Shown here piece by piece: positions 23,314-35,625 of a DNA stretch of 64,000 nucleotides. The notes beneath the pieces were generated by a model. The model saw only the letters and a list, made by a program, of their open reading frames with translations. It was not told the DNA's origin and made no database searches. The position numbers and the translations under genes are program-made. The DNA lies in assembly GCA_905250115.1 (NCBI GenBank), contig CAJNOI010000115.1, positions 234,847-298,846 on the forward strand, given 5' to 3'. The DNA is from Adineta steineri. Lineage: Eukaryota; Rotifera; Eurotatoria; Adinetida; Adinetidae. How positions within the stretch are numbered: the first letter of the stretch is position 1; each line of letters opens with the position of its first letter.

Positions 23314-26171
23314 ACAAAAAAAACAAAAACCCTTTATTGCGTTATATTATATTTGCTCAAACATTAAAAAGAAACAAAAAACAAAAGAATATCATACTCA
23401 TCTATGACCTGACTGAAACTTTTCTTTTTTTTTTATTTTTTGCTCATCAAACAATGAATGATTACATATGTATCATTCTTTTCTCACTCTTATTGTATTT
23501 AAGAAAGGTGTGAATACCGGTGTATGTATTTGTATGTCTAACTGTTGTTGTTTTCTTCAGAATTATATCTATATTTTCTTTTCTTCTTTTTTTTCTTCTT
23601 TTCTTTTTGGTGTTTTTCAGAATAATGATGATGTTGTTTTTCCTTTCGTATATGTATATTTAGAAAAAGAGAGAGAAAAAAGACGACAGTGATGATTCTA
23701 TTTATACTTATAGGTGATCTTTTCTTGTGTTTATTGTATTCCTTGTTAATGTATGTCTGTTCAATGACACTCAACCCAAGTGAACAAAAAAAAAAAAAGA
23801 TTTTGATCATTTCATATAAATAAATAAAAAATATAATCGTTAAATATTTCGTATAGAGAAAAATAAGTGTGAATGATATACTATCACACATAAGATAAAA
23901 TTCGGTTAATAATGAATTATTTCTAATCTTGTAATGCTTATTTAATAATTTAAGTGTGACATAATATCTTTTATAATACGAGAGGAAGAATTTAGCTTTA
24001 TAATGGTTATTTATAGAACTTTTAATAAAATTATGTTTATCTTCTTTTTTTTTGATAAGCAGATGGAAAATCTGCTATTTTTTTTTATGGAAATATTTAT
24101 GTGTAGAAAAGTTATTTTTGATACAATGGAATTTTTAAAATTATATTTTAGATATGAATAAGTTAAGATATATTTAAAATAGAATAATTCTTTGTATTAT
24201 TTATTAAAGACTTTCATTTATAGAAATAAGACAGACATATGTAACTTGTCTAATGTCAATGAAAGATGCAGAAGTTTGTTCAAACTTAATGTTAAGTTCA
24301 TACAAATCTTTGATTGATGGTTGCAAACTATATACATACGTTTTTTTTATTCCAAGGTCTTTCTCAAGGTCAAAATTTAGATATATGTATTACTACTGGT
24401 CATACATTCGAATTTATCATAGAGTTTCTACAAACTCTTTTATTCTTCATTACATAGCTACGCTACACAAGAAGAAATTGAAAACTTTATACTTTGTTCA
24501 ACAATCAATTCATATTGTACAAGTCTACTCAACAACAAAGCTTGAATAATTAAATATCAGTAAAGTATTTTATAATATTTCGATTTTATTACTAGATCGA
24601 TAATAGCCTTGATGTGCGCGAAATTTAAACTTTTATCTTTTTCGATCTAAAATGCAAATATCTTCAACTGAACTTTAGTTCTTACATTCTTATGTGTATA
24701 GAAAAAAAAGAAGACCCTCTATCTTACTGTGTCGTTTTTTTTTGATGTCTTCCATTTTTTTTCCGCAGAAGTATTCTCATTAAAGTGAGAACAGGAACAT
24801 GCGTACATATCTAACAACATATTTGAAAGACATAATTATCGTATTTGTTCTTATATATTGTTTCCGTCATTAAACTTACATTACATACATATCAAACCTT
24901 CTATAATTGGTGTAATCAACAATATTCTATTAATCATTCATACAAGGTAAAACATAAAATAAAAGTAGATTTTCAAAATCGATATTAATAATATAGAATG
25001 ACTGTGAAAACAGAAAGATAATAGTTATATTTTCTTCTAATATATATTTCGATAAATGATACAGTCAAGATATTGACAATTGAAAAACCAGAAAAAAGAC
25101 ACAATCAGAATACTTCTTAGATATTTGACAATATTTTTCTGAAATTTGCTCATAAAAATATTCTCTTTCTCGTGTTAAACATTGTTTTTTAATATAGAAG
25201 ACTACCTCTATGAAAAAAAACATGCATTCAACTAGTCTATTCAATAGAAATTTATTATAAAATATATAATATATTTTCTCAAGCGACTATGATGTCAAAT
25301 CTTGAAAGGAAAGCACATATTTATACTATTTTATATGAACATGAGAAATAGATTGATTATAATCGTTGGTAAAATGAAAATTAACAATATAACATGTTTT
25401 AGTAGTAGTTTTGACTGTGAAGGAAGATGAGAAATATATATATATATATATATGAATGTTTGAGGTCGTTTAATGATTTTTAGATTTAATCAAATCTCGT
25501 TAGAGTTTAAAAACTAATGAAGACTTGTTTAGTAGTAATAGAAAATCAATACAATGGAACAATTGAACTTTTTTTCTCATATGAAAAATACATTTAATCG
25601 GATTGACTAAATCCAAATGATGGAAAGAGGAAAATGTAATCGCATTAACTATCATCTATGTTTCCTGTCTTCTTGTATATACATTTACTCTAATCTAATT
25701 TTTATTATCTTTTATCACTTACTTTACCTTGAGCATTATTCTTACTTTATTATCTCTCATTAATTATTACAATTTATTCTCTATTTACTTCTTCATCATC
25801 TCAATCTAAGTCACATTAGAATTTGTAGGTTTAAAATTCAGACAGATATGACAGTGTTGGTACGATTGTTATTCTAACGTCTGAATTACATCTAGTTGAT
25901 TCTCACAAATGTTATTAAAAAACAATAGAGATTTTAGACTCGACATCCTTCATAAATAATTTTAATGTTTCGAGAAAAAATGAAATTTAGTTTAAACAAA
26001 AGAACCCTGTTCGTATCTCACCAGTGATTTATCTAGAGGGAGGGCAGGGATGGCGACGCCCCCCCCCCCCGGAAATCGCTATCGCACTCTCGAAATGAAA
26101 AACCTAGATAAAATACTGTATCTCACTGTAATAACTATAATCTTATTTAAAATTTTTGTCTATATTTATTA
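23314..26171. other. Intergenic region, MEF2 3' flank to small membrane-protein gene
   Basis: About 2.9 kb. The first 500 bases are T-rich with several AATAAA-like signals (for example near 23820) and are probably MEF2 3' UTR. A 98-codon open frame near 24253 shows no domain and rotifer-atypical codon use. The C-rich patch near 26059 is listed separately. Nothing else is recognisable. Confidence 0.4.
26021..26074. mobile_element. GC-rich fragment resembling a hAT-type transposon end
   Basis: In otherwise AT-rich DNA, CAGTGATTTATCTAGAGGG begins at 26022, continues through GGGCAGGGATGGCGACG and ends in twelve C residues (26059-26070). It resembles the CAGTGGCGGATCTAGGGGGG-type termini of animal hAT elements. 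I find no partner end nearby, so this would be a solo or decayed terminus. It lies just beyond the 3' end of the minus-strand gene 26172-26781. Confidence 0.35.
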
Positions 26172-26781
26172 TTATACAACAGAAATTGATAAAAACATAA
26201 TATTATTAGTTTCCTTATCTATATCATCAATTGTAGTATTTCTTGTAGTTGTTCGTGTCAATACAGTTGGTATTGAAAGTTGTTCTTGTGTATTAGTATG
26301 AGTTAAACGTGGAATTGTATCTAGATAATAGTCTGTATGAGATAAATGAAGACGTCGTAATTTTTGTCGATATCTTAAAGCACATGCATTTGCACGTTCT
26401 TCAACCATTGCTTGAAGATCAACATGTTTTGTAGTTATATATGTTTCATGATCAGAAAAATATGCATTGAATATACGTTTTAAACGTTCAACATCAGATA
26501 ATTCTTCTAGAAAGAAATTAAACTATATGATATAAAGTCTTTCTAATTTTATACAAACGATAAAGTTTATTTTTATTTGGTACATCCCAAAGTGTTTTTA
26601 GAAAATAAGCAGGTAATTCATGTCGACCTCTTTGTGTTTCTTTTAATTGGTGACCAAGTAAACATATTATTCCAAGACCATAAAAACCAATATAAGCTAA
26701 CATAAATAAAACAGCACCTTTATTACCAAATTGTATATCGTTAAACCAATTTTCTTCGATGATAGTCGATGTCGTATTCAT
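26172..26781 (-). CDS. Small single-pass membrane protein, unassigned
   Basis: Minus-strand exons are 26781-26559 and 26506-26172, joined by a 52-nt phase-1 intron with donor GTTTGT, giving 185 aa. The N-terminal 25 residues are extracellular-like with a sequon (MNTTSTI). One TM helix follows (AVLFMLAYIGFYGLGIICLL), then a cytoplasmic region with HQLKETQRGRHELP, WDVPNKNKLYQELSDVERLK and the helical ACALRYRQKLRRLHLSHTDY, and a Thr/Ser-rich tail. Size, topology and the juxtamembrane helix recall KCNE potassium-channel beta subunits. No KCNE signature residues are clear, so this is only a topological comparison. The family is unrecognised. The exon junction restores a continuous hydrophilic helix (YQELSDVERLKRIFNAYF), which supports the splice. 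Confidence 0.65.
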
Positions 26782-28455
26782 TTATTTTACAACTGTTGTA
26801 AATGGCATCAGATTGTATAACTTCATGATTTTCATACAAATGAAATAGAAAAAGAAAAAAACGACATATGGCTTTTTTGTTGTATATATTTATGAATATG
26901 AAGGATACAGTATAATGACTATTCTCATCATTTAGTTTTTGAAGAAAAAGAGATAAACTATATTAATATGTAATTTACAATAACGATGACCAGAATATTT
27001 TGTAAGATTTAAATATAAAGTTCGTCAGAAGCAAAAGCTAAATGACTTTGTTTAAGAAATATACAGAATGTTTAAATCACTGCGATATCAGTAAGTGAAA
27101 ACGAAATATTAGATCGCAGTTTAGATAGGAAACTTGTTCAATATCAGCCTTACATAATTCATTGGAAAATAAATTTAATTTCAGAAATATTTCAACAATG
27201 TTAGTGTTATTGTCTTCACTAAAATCTTTGTTTAATATTATCAATTACTATTTTAGATCATTTTACGACGAATATATATATTAAACTACGCAATAATTCA
27301 ATAATTTCATAGTAATTTATTATAGTATACAAACATTTCAGTATGAATATTACAAGAAATATTATTATTAAAATGTTATACATATGAACAATTGAGTTTT
27401 GTTTACAAAGACTTATGAACATATTGGATAGTGTTTTATAGAAGTTTCTTTTGTCGGATGGATGAAATGAAAATTCTGGGTGGGCGGAGCCCGCTCACTA
27501 TACAAAACGCTAACATTGTGAACAGTAGGAAATAGTAAATCAAATAAATTATGAATTGATTGTATATTAACATCAATTTCAGTTAAATATACAAAAACAA
27601 ATATATATATATATAGAAGTCTGATCCCTTTCTTATGGCATGCAAATAGATAAATATATATTCAAACAACACAATCACGATATTTCGATCATCTCATGCA
27701 TTATAAACCATTGTAAAGAACTATCACGCTATACAAAGAAAAGAAGCATGTCGACCTTTGATAATTAAATGGCGAACATATGAATGAATTATTTCATCAT
27801 ATAAAAAATTCAAGGAAAATCATTAAAACAAACTAATTAGTTTGAATTTTTGATTGGTTTTCCAGTATGTACGCACGTACGAACTCTAAAAACGTTTGTC
27901 TTTCATTTTTTATTAACGGAAAACATTGTATCGCATTATTAAATATATAAGGATGTTTTTTCCTTTGCCTAGAATAAGTGACTCGAGCGTTCTAAGTTCA
28001 TAGCTACGAAGTCTCCAAATAGATATTATGCAAAAAATATAACATATATCTGTACTCAATTTGATACAAAGGTCTTAACCTTATATAACTCAATCAGTGA
28101 GTACATTGACTTTCGAACTACGATAAACAAAGTATCCAACAGTTCATCTATTAAAAAATATGTTTTTATAGTTTCTTTGAGATTGACTTTTCTTTTTATA
28201 AATAGAATGAAAAAATTTCAAGATATTTATTGTTCTTATTATTTTTCTATTAATAATAGTAAAACTAGGTCATCATAAAAATTTGATATTTTATGTTTCC
28301 AACAAAATGAATCATCATATTTTCTAAGAATACTAACAATGAAGCTCTTCAACTAATGGTTTCTGTTTTAGATAGTGACGTCATTGTCGATAAAACACCT
28401 ATTTATATAGTATTTAATTCTATAAAATAAACAAAAGTAGATTGTTTTTTTCTCG
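26782..28455. other. Intergenic region
   Basis: About 1.7 kb of AT-rich DNA between two minus-strand genes with no coding exon that I can support. A GC-rich patch GGGTGGGCGGAGCCCGC at 27479-27495 stands out and may be a repeat remnant or a short stem (GGGCGGAGCCCGC). Confidence 0.4.
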
Positions 28456-30289
28456 CTATATAAGTACATTAGTGGACATGGTTGTATTTTGATCAATGAT
28501 AACTGAACGATAATCATGTGTTGTAATTGAATTTGATAATGGTCGAAATTTTTTATGTATTCTGGAGTAAAACGAAGGTAATTGCAATGAATAACGAGGA
28601 GATTCAGTTTGTTGTGTACGATGTTTTTGTTCTTGAATTAATAAAATATCTGTTATATTATTTGTGTCAAGTTGATTTGTTAGGTAACGTTTAAATTTAA
28701 ATAAAATTCTTGATGGAACAAATAAAATAAAATATAATACTGGTTTAAAACTTATACCCAATAAAATAATTTGAGCAAGTCCAAGACCGTTAATTATATC
28801 ATGTGTAAGTGATGGTATATCTACATAGAAGAAATTTTCAATTGTACGATATAAATAAAACGGAAGTGATGTTAATGTTAAACAAATAAATATATATAAT
28901 ATATAAATCGATACTCGTTGTTCACGTAAAAATGATGATGTAATTGTTCTTCTAATTATACAACAGTTTAAACGAATATGTAAGATTATTTCAAGACAAA
29001 AAGCTAAATAGATAAAATATAGTTTAAAAAATTGTTTTTAGTAAGATTGTATGGAGAAGAGGGTAGAATATTCAATCGAGACTCAAACGTTGCGGGAATC
29101 ATCTCATCCCCTCTCGATTCGCGACAGCTTTGCTTAACTAGTTTAAACAATATTCTTATTTTACTCATCCACTGAATATCGTTTGGAGAAATTTTTAAGG
29201 GTTTACTATCGATGTGTCAGAAATAACAAGAACATTTGCTAATTAAATGGTCATGTTAACCTACAAAAGATCTTCAACTTTAAGAGCAAAGAATTTAATC
29301 GAGATTTAAATACACAGACACTTGATGAGCTCTTGAATAAAATACTATTAAGAATCAACCGAGTGTATTTCATTATAAAATATCTATCATCTACAGGAAC
29401 AAAAGGATGGGAATAGTTATCAATAAAAGTATTTTTCTTTAAATTTCAATTAACAAAAACTCTTACCAATAAGATGTAATGATAAAAGAAGTGAAAAATC
29501 AGCATGAATTAAATATACAATACGAGTAGTTAAATTTAAATCATCATTAGTTTGTAAATGACATACGATATTCTGTTCAGGTATATATAGTTCGGGAAAA
29601 TAATTTTCTGTTTTATTATTTAATTTTGTTATATTAAATAATGTTTCATTTGTTCGATTTCGTTCATACATAATAGGTTCAATAGAAGTGTTCAAATTCG
29701 TTTCACCCCATAACCATAAACCATCAACAGACCATGCAAATGCTATAACAAATGGTATTAATGTACATAAATTCGTACAAAATAATTGATTTAATGTTGT
29801 TGTATTAAAATATTTTGAAGGAAATCTTTTATATAATATATAATGATAACGAAATAAAATAAATATTGTTAATAAAGGACTAAAATGAAGTGTTAATTTC
29901 CATATTGACATATGTAATGAACATAAACGAAAACGTGCAATTAATGATTGAAAAAAATATTTTTCATCCAAACAACTTATTATTGATGATAAACATAAGA
30001 AAAAATCATTAATTGTTAATACAATTAAAAATTTATATTTTTCATGTGATAATATATGTACTAATTTTGAATGTTCACGTCTACTTCCTATTAATTTTGG
30101 TTGTTTATATTTTGAAATAATATAATAAAGATATAAAATACAAATCAAATTTGAACATGTACCATATATACTTATAATTAATGTTAATGTTGAACGAAAA
30201 AGTGGTGAATAGGCTCGTGTAACTGGACTATAATGTGTTTCATTTAATGATTGATTTGATGTAAATAAAAAACTATCATGTAATAACAT
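28456..30289 (-). CDS. Orphan rhodopsin-like G-protein coupled receptor
   Basis: Minus-strand exons are 30289-29467 and 29003-28456 (phase 1), giving 456 aa. The N-terminus carries sequons (SNQSLNETH). TM1 is LTLIISIYGTCSNLICILYL with the class-A N in GTCSN. TM2 contains FLIVLTINDFFLCLSS. The conserved ECL1/TM3 cysteine is in FRLCSLHMS and its ECL2 partner in QNIVCHLQ. TM3 ends FRYHYILYKRF in place of DRY. TM4 and TM5 follow with a long glycosylated ECL2 (NRTNETLFNITKLNNKT). The splice joins HLI-A-FCLEIILHIRLN inside TM5. TM6 is YILYIFICLTLTSLPFYLYR, and TM7 ends SFKPVLYFILFV in place of NPxxY. A Ser/Thr-rich tail follows. The closest general type is the FMRFamide or other peptide-receptor class expanded in rotifers; the ligand is unknown. 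The intron (29004-29466) is 463 nt and unusually GC-rich at its left end. Confidence 0.8.
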
Positions 30290-33200
30290 TTTTAGTACAT
30301 GAGTATCTCTATATTCTTTTAATATTGTATCTAGAATATTGTTTAGAATAGAAACTTAATTTCCGTTCTTGTTTTTTTCTTTTTCTTCTTCTACTTTTAT
30401 ATATTAAGAATATACTTAACTAAGGACAAAAGTACTATTAATAAACTATACAAGATAGATATATAGAACTAATAATAAATGTAACTGATGTAGTACTAGT
30501 AGTTAAGACAAAAAAAATAGACTAGGACGTGGACAAGAGTTTATTTTTATGTTGAAGATTTACTCTGTGATCCTAAAGCTGATAGCATTCTCATTATTAT
30601 ATCTTCTAGCTTTACTAATGTAATAAGAAATAATTTATTTTTAATTTTATTAAACTCATACTGAATAAATTACTTTAATGCAATCAATCTTACCATGCAT
30701 AAAGTTCTTATGAATAAAAAAAAACTTTGTATAGGATATGAAAAGTATTTGAATTACATGTTAGTAATAAAAAGTTTTGATAGACACATTCGTATTCATC
30801 AACGTTTTATCTAAGCGATGAAATGGTGAAAAAAAAGAATCTAATATATCACTCAGATTTTTTTCTTTATTTACCTAAGTAGAAAAGAAAAACTAGAGAA
30901 CAAGACAAACATCCGTCCATCATTTCCGTTTCGATTGGCATAAGCTTAAAGTTAGCCTTCAGGCATGCATGAATTACATTTTTAAACTGAATCTTATTCG
31001 AATACAAACGATAATAGAAAAGACTTACTTGGTATTTATCAAATATAGATATATATTTTATAAAGTAAAATGAATATTTAAAAAAAAAGACTTTATTAGA
31101 ACAATCTAGCATAATCTTTTTGTAGAAAATAAATTGAAACTAAAATAGTTCTTTGTCTACCTTTTTAACATAGTATACTTCATTACTTGCTTAGGCATGC
31201 ATTCCATCAGAAAGAAAAAACTAGAATGTTAACAATATATTTTTTTTTCTTTGAAATTTAATCATTCGAACATGTCTGTTGCGTAGGTTAGATTTCTCTC
31301 ACAAAATGTAATTTTATGCTTAGATAAATAAACGTAAATTAACTTCTTAAATATTAGTACCTGTTTAAGAATTGAGATCAATCAATGTCTTGGCTGTCTT
31401 TCATTTTAATTGAAACAAAAACATAATTATTGTTTTCTTTTTTATACTAAATGAAACGCTATTAAAGATTCTCTGTATATCCGTTTCGCATCTGTTAAAT
31501 GTTATGCACGAGAGAAAGAAAGAAAAATATTTTTCAGTAATCTTTTTGCTTTATTTCTACTATACAAATAAACATTTGTTTCGCATAGTTTTTCTTAACT
31601 TCTCTTTTCCTCACTACTTTTGTTATTTACTTTCATCATAATTAATTAAATAACTAAAAAAGAATGTTTATATTTAAACTGAGTGGGAAATTTTTGTTAT
31701 AGAAAGTAGTATGTTTGTTTATGATTTAAAAGAAAAGTCTTTCTTTCTATAACATTACCTTATTCAACAAAGAGAATTTCAAGATATCTGACTACTTTTG
31801 ATCTATACCTCTACGAAAATGTTGTTATTTTGAGGTAAAAGAAACGTTTGGGAACAGGAAAAGTATATTTTCAAGTAATTGTTTTTACATCCTTCATGAT
31901 ATTTCTATTAAAAGAATAGTCGGATAGAATTTTATGATTATTACGCTGAGTGAGTTCATGCCTAGTGTGAGTAAAAGTTTTAAAAAAAAATAAAAAGCAT
32001 AAGTCGTACGTTAACAAATGATGATAAAAGCTTATACCGCTTCCTTTACCATTCTATGTAATAGTGGTAGAACAAGTTTTTTTATATAGAAAATATTTGA
32101 ATAATCAAAAAATAAATTACATGATCATTCACATTCCTATAATGGACATGTTTTAATACAAGGAAATTTATACTATCGGAAATTACACGTTTTACAAATA
32201 CTTAATATAGAAATACCCTCGTTTTTATGACCTTGCATACTTTGTATGCCACAATATCATAAAAAATAAATGCTTATTATATTTATTGCTTTATTCCAAT
32301 ACTTATCTTACAATAGATTAGCATAGGAAATACAAATAATTTGACAAAATAAAAGGAAAATATGACAAATATTCACTCTCCTACTAATGACAGCTCAAAT
32401 GATGGATAATATAAAATGCGCATAACTAACAGCAATAATGAATAATTAACATACTCAATATTGAGCCACAGCTGACATTTGTAAATGTATATTTTGTTCA
32501 AACAATTTTACGAACAGTTCAATATGAAGTTTATTTATATCTTTCGGAAATAGATTATCTGTAAATAGAAAAGAAGACCTAGAAAAATATAATTCAAAAC
32601 ATATAAATTATCTCAAGTCGATTTTAAGCATCCTGTTCATCAACAAAAAAACTAGGGAAGAAATCATAGATGAAATAATTAATACAAGTTAAAACGCAAA
32701 AAGAATAACTATCTAATTTATAAAGAATAGAATGACTGATGTCAAAATAATAACGAATATGTCAGATTAATTCTATTTAACAAGTAGTATATAAATCTAT
32801 TAGATTTCCTTGACTAATACCTACGATCTATTTTTCAACTGAAAAGAAAAATTAGAAAATAGACATTTGAATATTTATAAAAGTACGTCTGTAGTTATTA
32901 ATTTTAAAGTTTTTAATCTAGGTAGTGTTGTAGAAAGTTCGAAGAGTTAACTAATGAAATAATATTTCTCAAAATAAGAAAAATCTAGTTGTGGGACAAG
33001 TAGAAATGTTTTCATCATGCCTCTTCAGTTAATTAAATTGGTATGTCCTCTTCAAAGGAAGTAACTTTATTAGCAGCATGTCGAGAGATTCATGAAGAGA
33101 AAATATTCAAATCTTTTTTTTCTTCTTTCATATTCCACATATTTCTATTTCGGAAGTTACAAAGCGTTCAAGCGCATTACTAACTTGTTCTATACTCGAG

Positions 33201-34402
33201 ATACTTAAGAAAATTAAAAATCAATATTATGTGTTAAACTAATATTATATCAATCTGTTTTACTATGTAGGCGTATGTAAATTATAATAGTTAACTCTCG
33301 AAAAATTCGATTACTGATAATCAGATGTTATTATCATTGTAAAATTAATTTTATTTAGTAGATCAAAATAAAATAAGTAGCTAGTTGTTGCTATTCTAAA
33401 ACCACTAATAGAATTTTAAGAAAAAACATGTATTTTGTATGATAATAGAATGCTTTTAGCGGAACTAATCGTTTGGTGAAACATACATTTTTGTTTTACA
33501 ATGAATTTAAGTACTTAACTACTTTGCAGGTCTTCCGTGAAAAAAAATCTGTTCTTACATATATTTTTTTTCTTTGAACATCTATTACATAAGTAGAATC
33601 TAAAACATTTACAACTTATCTGATCATAATCATCTAACATACAATTCAAAAATTTCTAATATAACGCATTTTACTCACCTAAAACAATGATGTCTTATAT
33701 ATTTAGATGGAACTTCGAAGATGAATCATATGTAATACTTTTGAGCGACAAGTTTATATATATAATAAGCATGACATTTCTTTGATGGAGATCTTTCCTT
33801 CATAATTATGAGGAAAAAGAAGATAAGAAGGCATTCACAATTAGATGCAAACATAAATAATAGTTTTTACAAAGAACAAGGGTCCGATTATATGTTACTG
33901 AAACTTACTTATATAGATTTTGTTTCAACATCATCGATCAATATTTAAAATACACAAGAGAAAAGTAACTTTTTCTTTTAATCATTATGAATGAATTGAA
34001 AAACTGAATACTAACTAGAAAATTATTCTTAAAAACATAATTAATCTATTCCCAAATGATAGAAGCAATTTTTAATCAATCTCATAAATAGATTTTTTAC
34101 TATAGTTTTCATTTCAAATTCTTATAATTATTAGAATATGCTTCCTGTCTAGGAACAATAGATTCAAAAAGATAAAAATAAATCAGGTCATCGTATTTAT
34201 TGAATTCATATAGGTTTCTATTAAAAGAAACAGACCCAAATCTTTTCGTTTGTTTAACTATAGAGGGCGCTTTGATTCATATTCAAACTAGATGTGTGAT
34301 ATGTAGTCACAATCGAATGAATCATTGATATTCGTTGACTAATGTTTTGATATTAAATTCACCATGTATATATATTAAATAGTTCGTATTTGATCAGTAA
34401 TA
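30290..34402. other. 4.1 kb gene-poor region
   Basis: I see no exon of a known family, RNA gene, TE or tandem array in this AT-rich stretch. The only sizeable frame (81 codons on minus near 31112) has no features. It could harbour distal regulatory sequence for the flanking GPCR and Rab genes, or non-coding transcripts. Confidence 0.4.
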
Positions 34403-35461
34403 ATGGCAAAATCAAATGAAATATTTAATTTTAAACTTCTCATTATTGGAGAATCAAGTGTTGGAAAAGTTCGTTAAATTTCGAGTATCATATTTTTTAT
34501 GTTTTCTTTAATTATCTTTAGAGTAGTTTAATGACACGATTTGTTGATGAAACATTTCAACCGACATTTATTCCAACTATTGGTGTAGATTTTAAAGTTC
34601 GAACATTAATGATTGATGGTTATCAATGTAAAATTCAGATATGGTTAGTTTTATTATGCAATTAAAAACTTATCGAAACATTTATCTATCTACAATAAAT
34701 AGATTTATGTAATAGCAAAATCATTACCAACTTTATATGAGGGTATTAATAATAATATGTTATATTTAAGTACAAGCGATATTAAAATGTTTTCTAGTAG
34801 ACTTTAATTAAATCTGAAGATAATTCTTTTCTATTTAGTCTAATATATTTTTTAGGATATAGTAAAAATTTCAGTTTAAGCTAATACTTGTCTGTTTGAA
34901 TTAAAAATAAAATCTTTTAGGGACACTGCTGGTCAAGAACGATTTCGTGTTATAACAACAACAGTAAATAATATTTTCTTTTTATCTATTTTCAATTATT
35001 TTTCCTTTTAATTTTTTAAGTATTATCGCGATGCAGCTGGTGTTCTAATTGTCTACGATGTAACAAATCGAGAAACATTTTCTCATGTTTGTCGTTGGAT
35101 TGATGAAATCAAAAAATATTGTGATGATAATATAGTAAAAGTACTTGTCGGAAATAAAGATGATATTGTATCAAAAGATGATCAATCAATAAGAAAAGTT
35201 GTGCCTACTCAAGAAGTCGAACAATATGCTGAAAAAATGAATATGCCATTTTTTGAAACATCAGCAAAAGATAATAAAAATATTCATGAAGTTTTTCATA
35301 CAGTTGCACGTATAGCATTACAACAACGTTTAGAAGCAAGAAATAAAAATCATTCATTGCAACGTAATAATATGACAAATGGTACATCATCTGCTCAATC
35401 TATTCGAATAAAAGGATCGAAAAAAAAAGAAAAAAATCATCATGGATCATGTTGCAAATAG
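34403..35461 (+). CDS. RAB35-like: Rab GTPase, Rab35/Rab1-like (upstream copy of tandem pair)
   Basis: Exons are 34403-34468, 34522-34643, 34921-34963 and 35021-35461, giving 223 aa. The fold starts FNFKLLIIGESSVGKSSLMT (P-loop GESSVGKS). Switch I/RabF1 is PTIGVDF and switch II IQIW-DTAGQERFR is split by an intron. NKxD is VGNKDD and G5 is ETSAKD, so all nucleotide-binding motifs are intact. The interswitch IGVDFKVRTLMIDG, YCDD...KVLVGNK and ETSAKDNKNIHEVFHTV resemble Rab35 most. The C-terminus is a basic stretch ending GSCCK, a CCX geranylgeranylation site. Rab35 works in endocytic recycling and actin control at the plasma membrane; that role is inferred from family. The donor after exon 1 is GTTCGT. 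The downstream paralogue begins 165 bp after the stop. Confidence 0.92.
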
Positions 35462-35625
35462 ATAAATTTCTTTTTTTTGGAGTACTCAATTATTATAATA
35501 ATCTTCTTGTGAATCTTTATTCTTTTCTCGCTTGTTTAAAATCTCTTTCTTTATTTATAAATATATATTTATTATTTTATTTCAATAAACATAAATATTA
35601 ATTTCATTCTGTTTTTATATATATA

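Noticed and set aside
24253-24549. 98-codon open frame downstream of MEF2
   Set aside because: No signal, domain, splice support or codon pattern like neighbouring genes; likely chance in AT-rich DNA.
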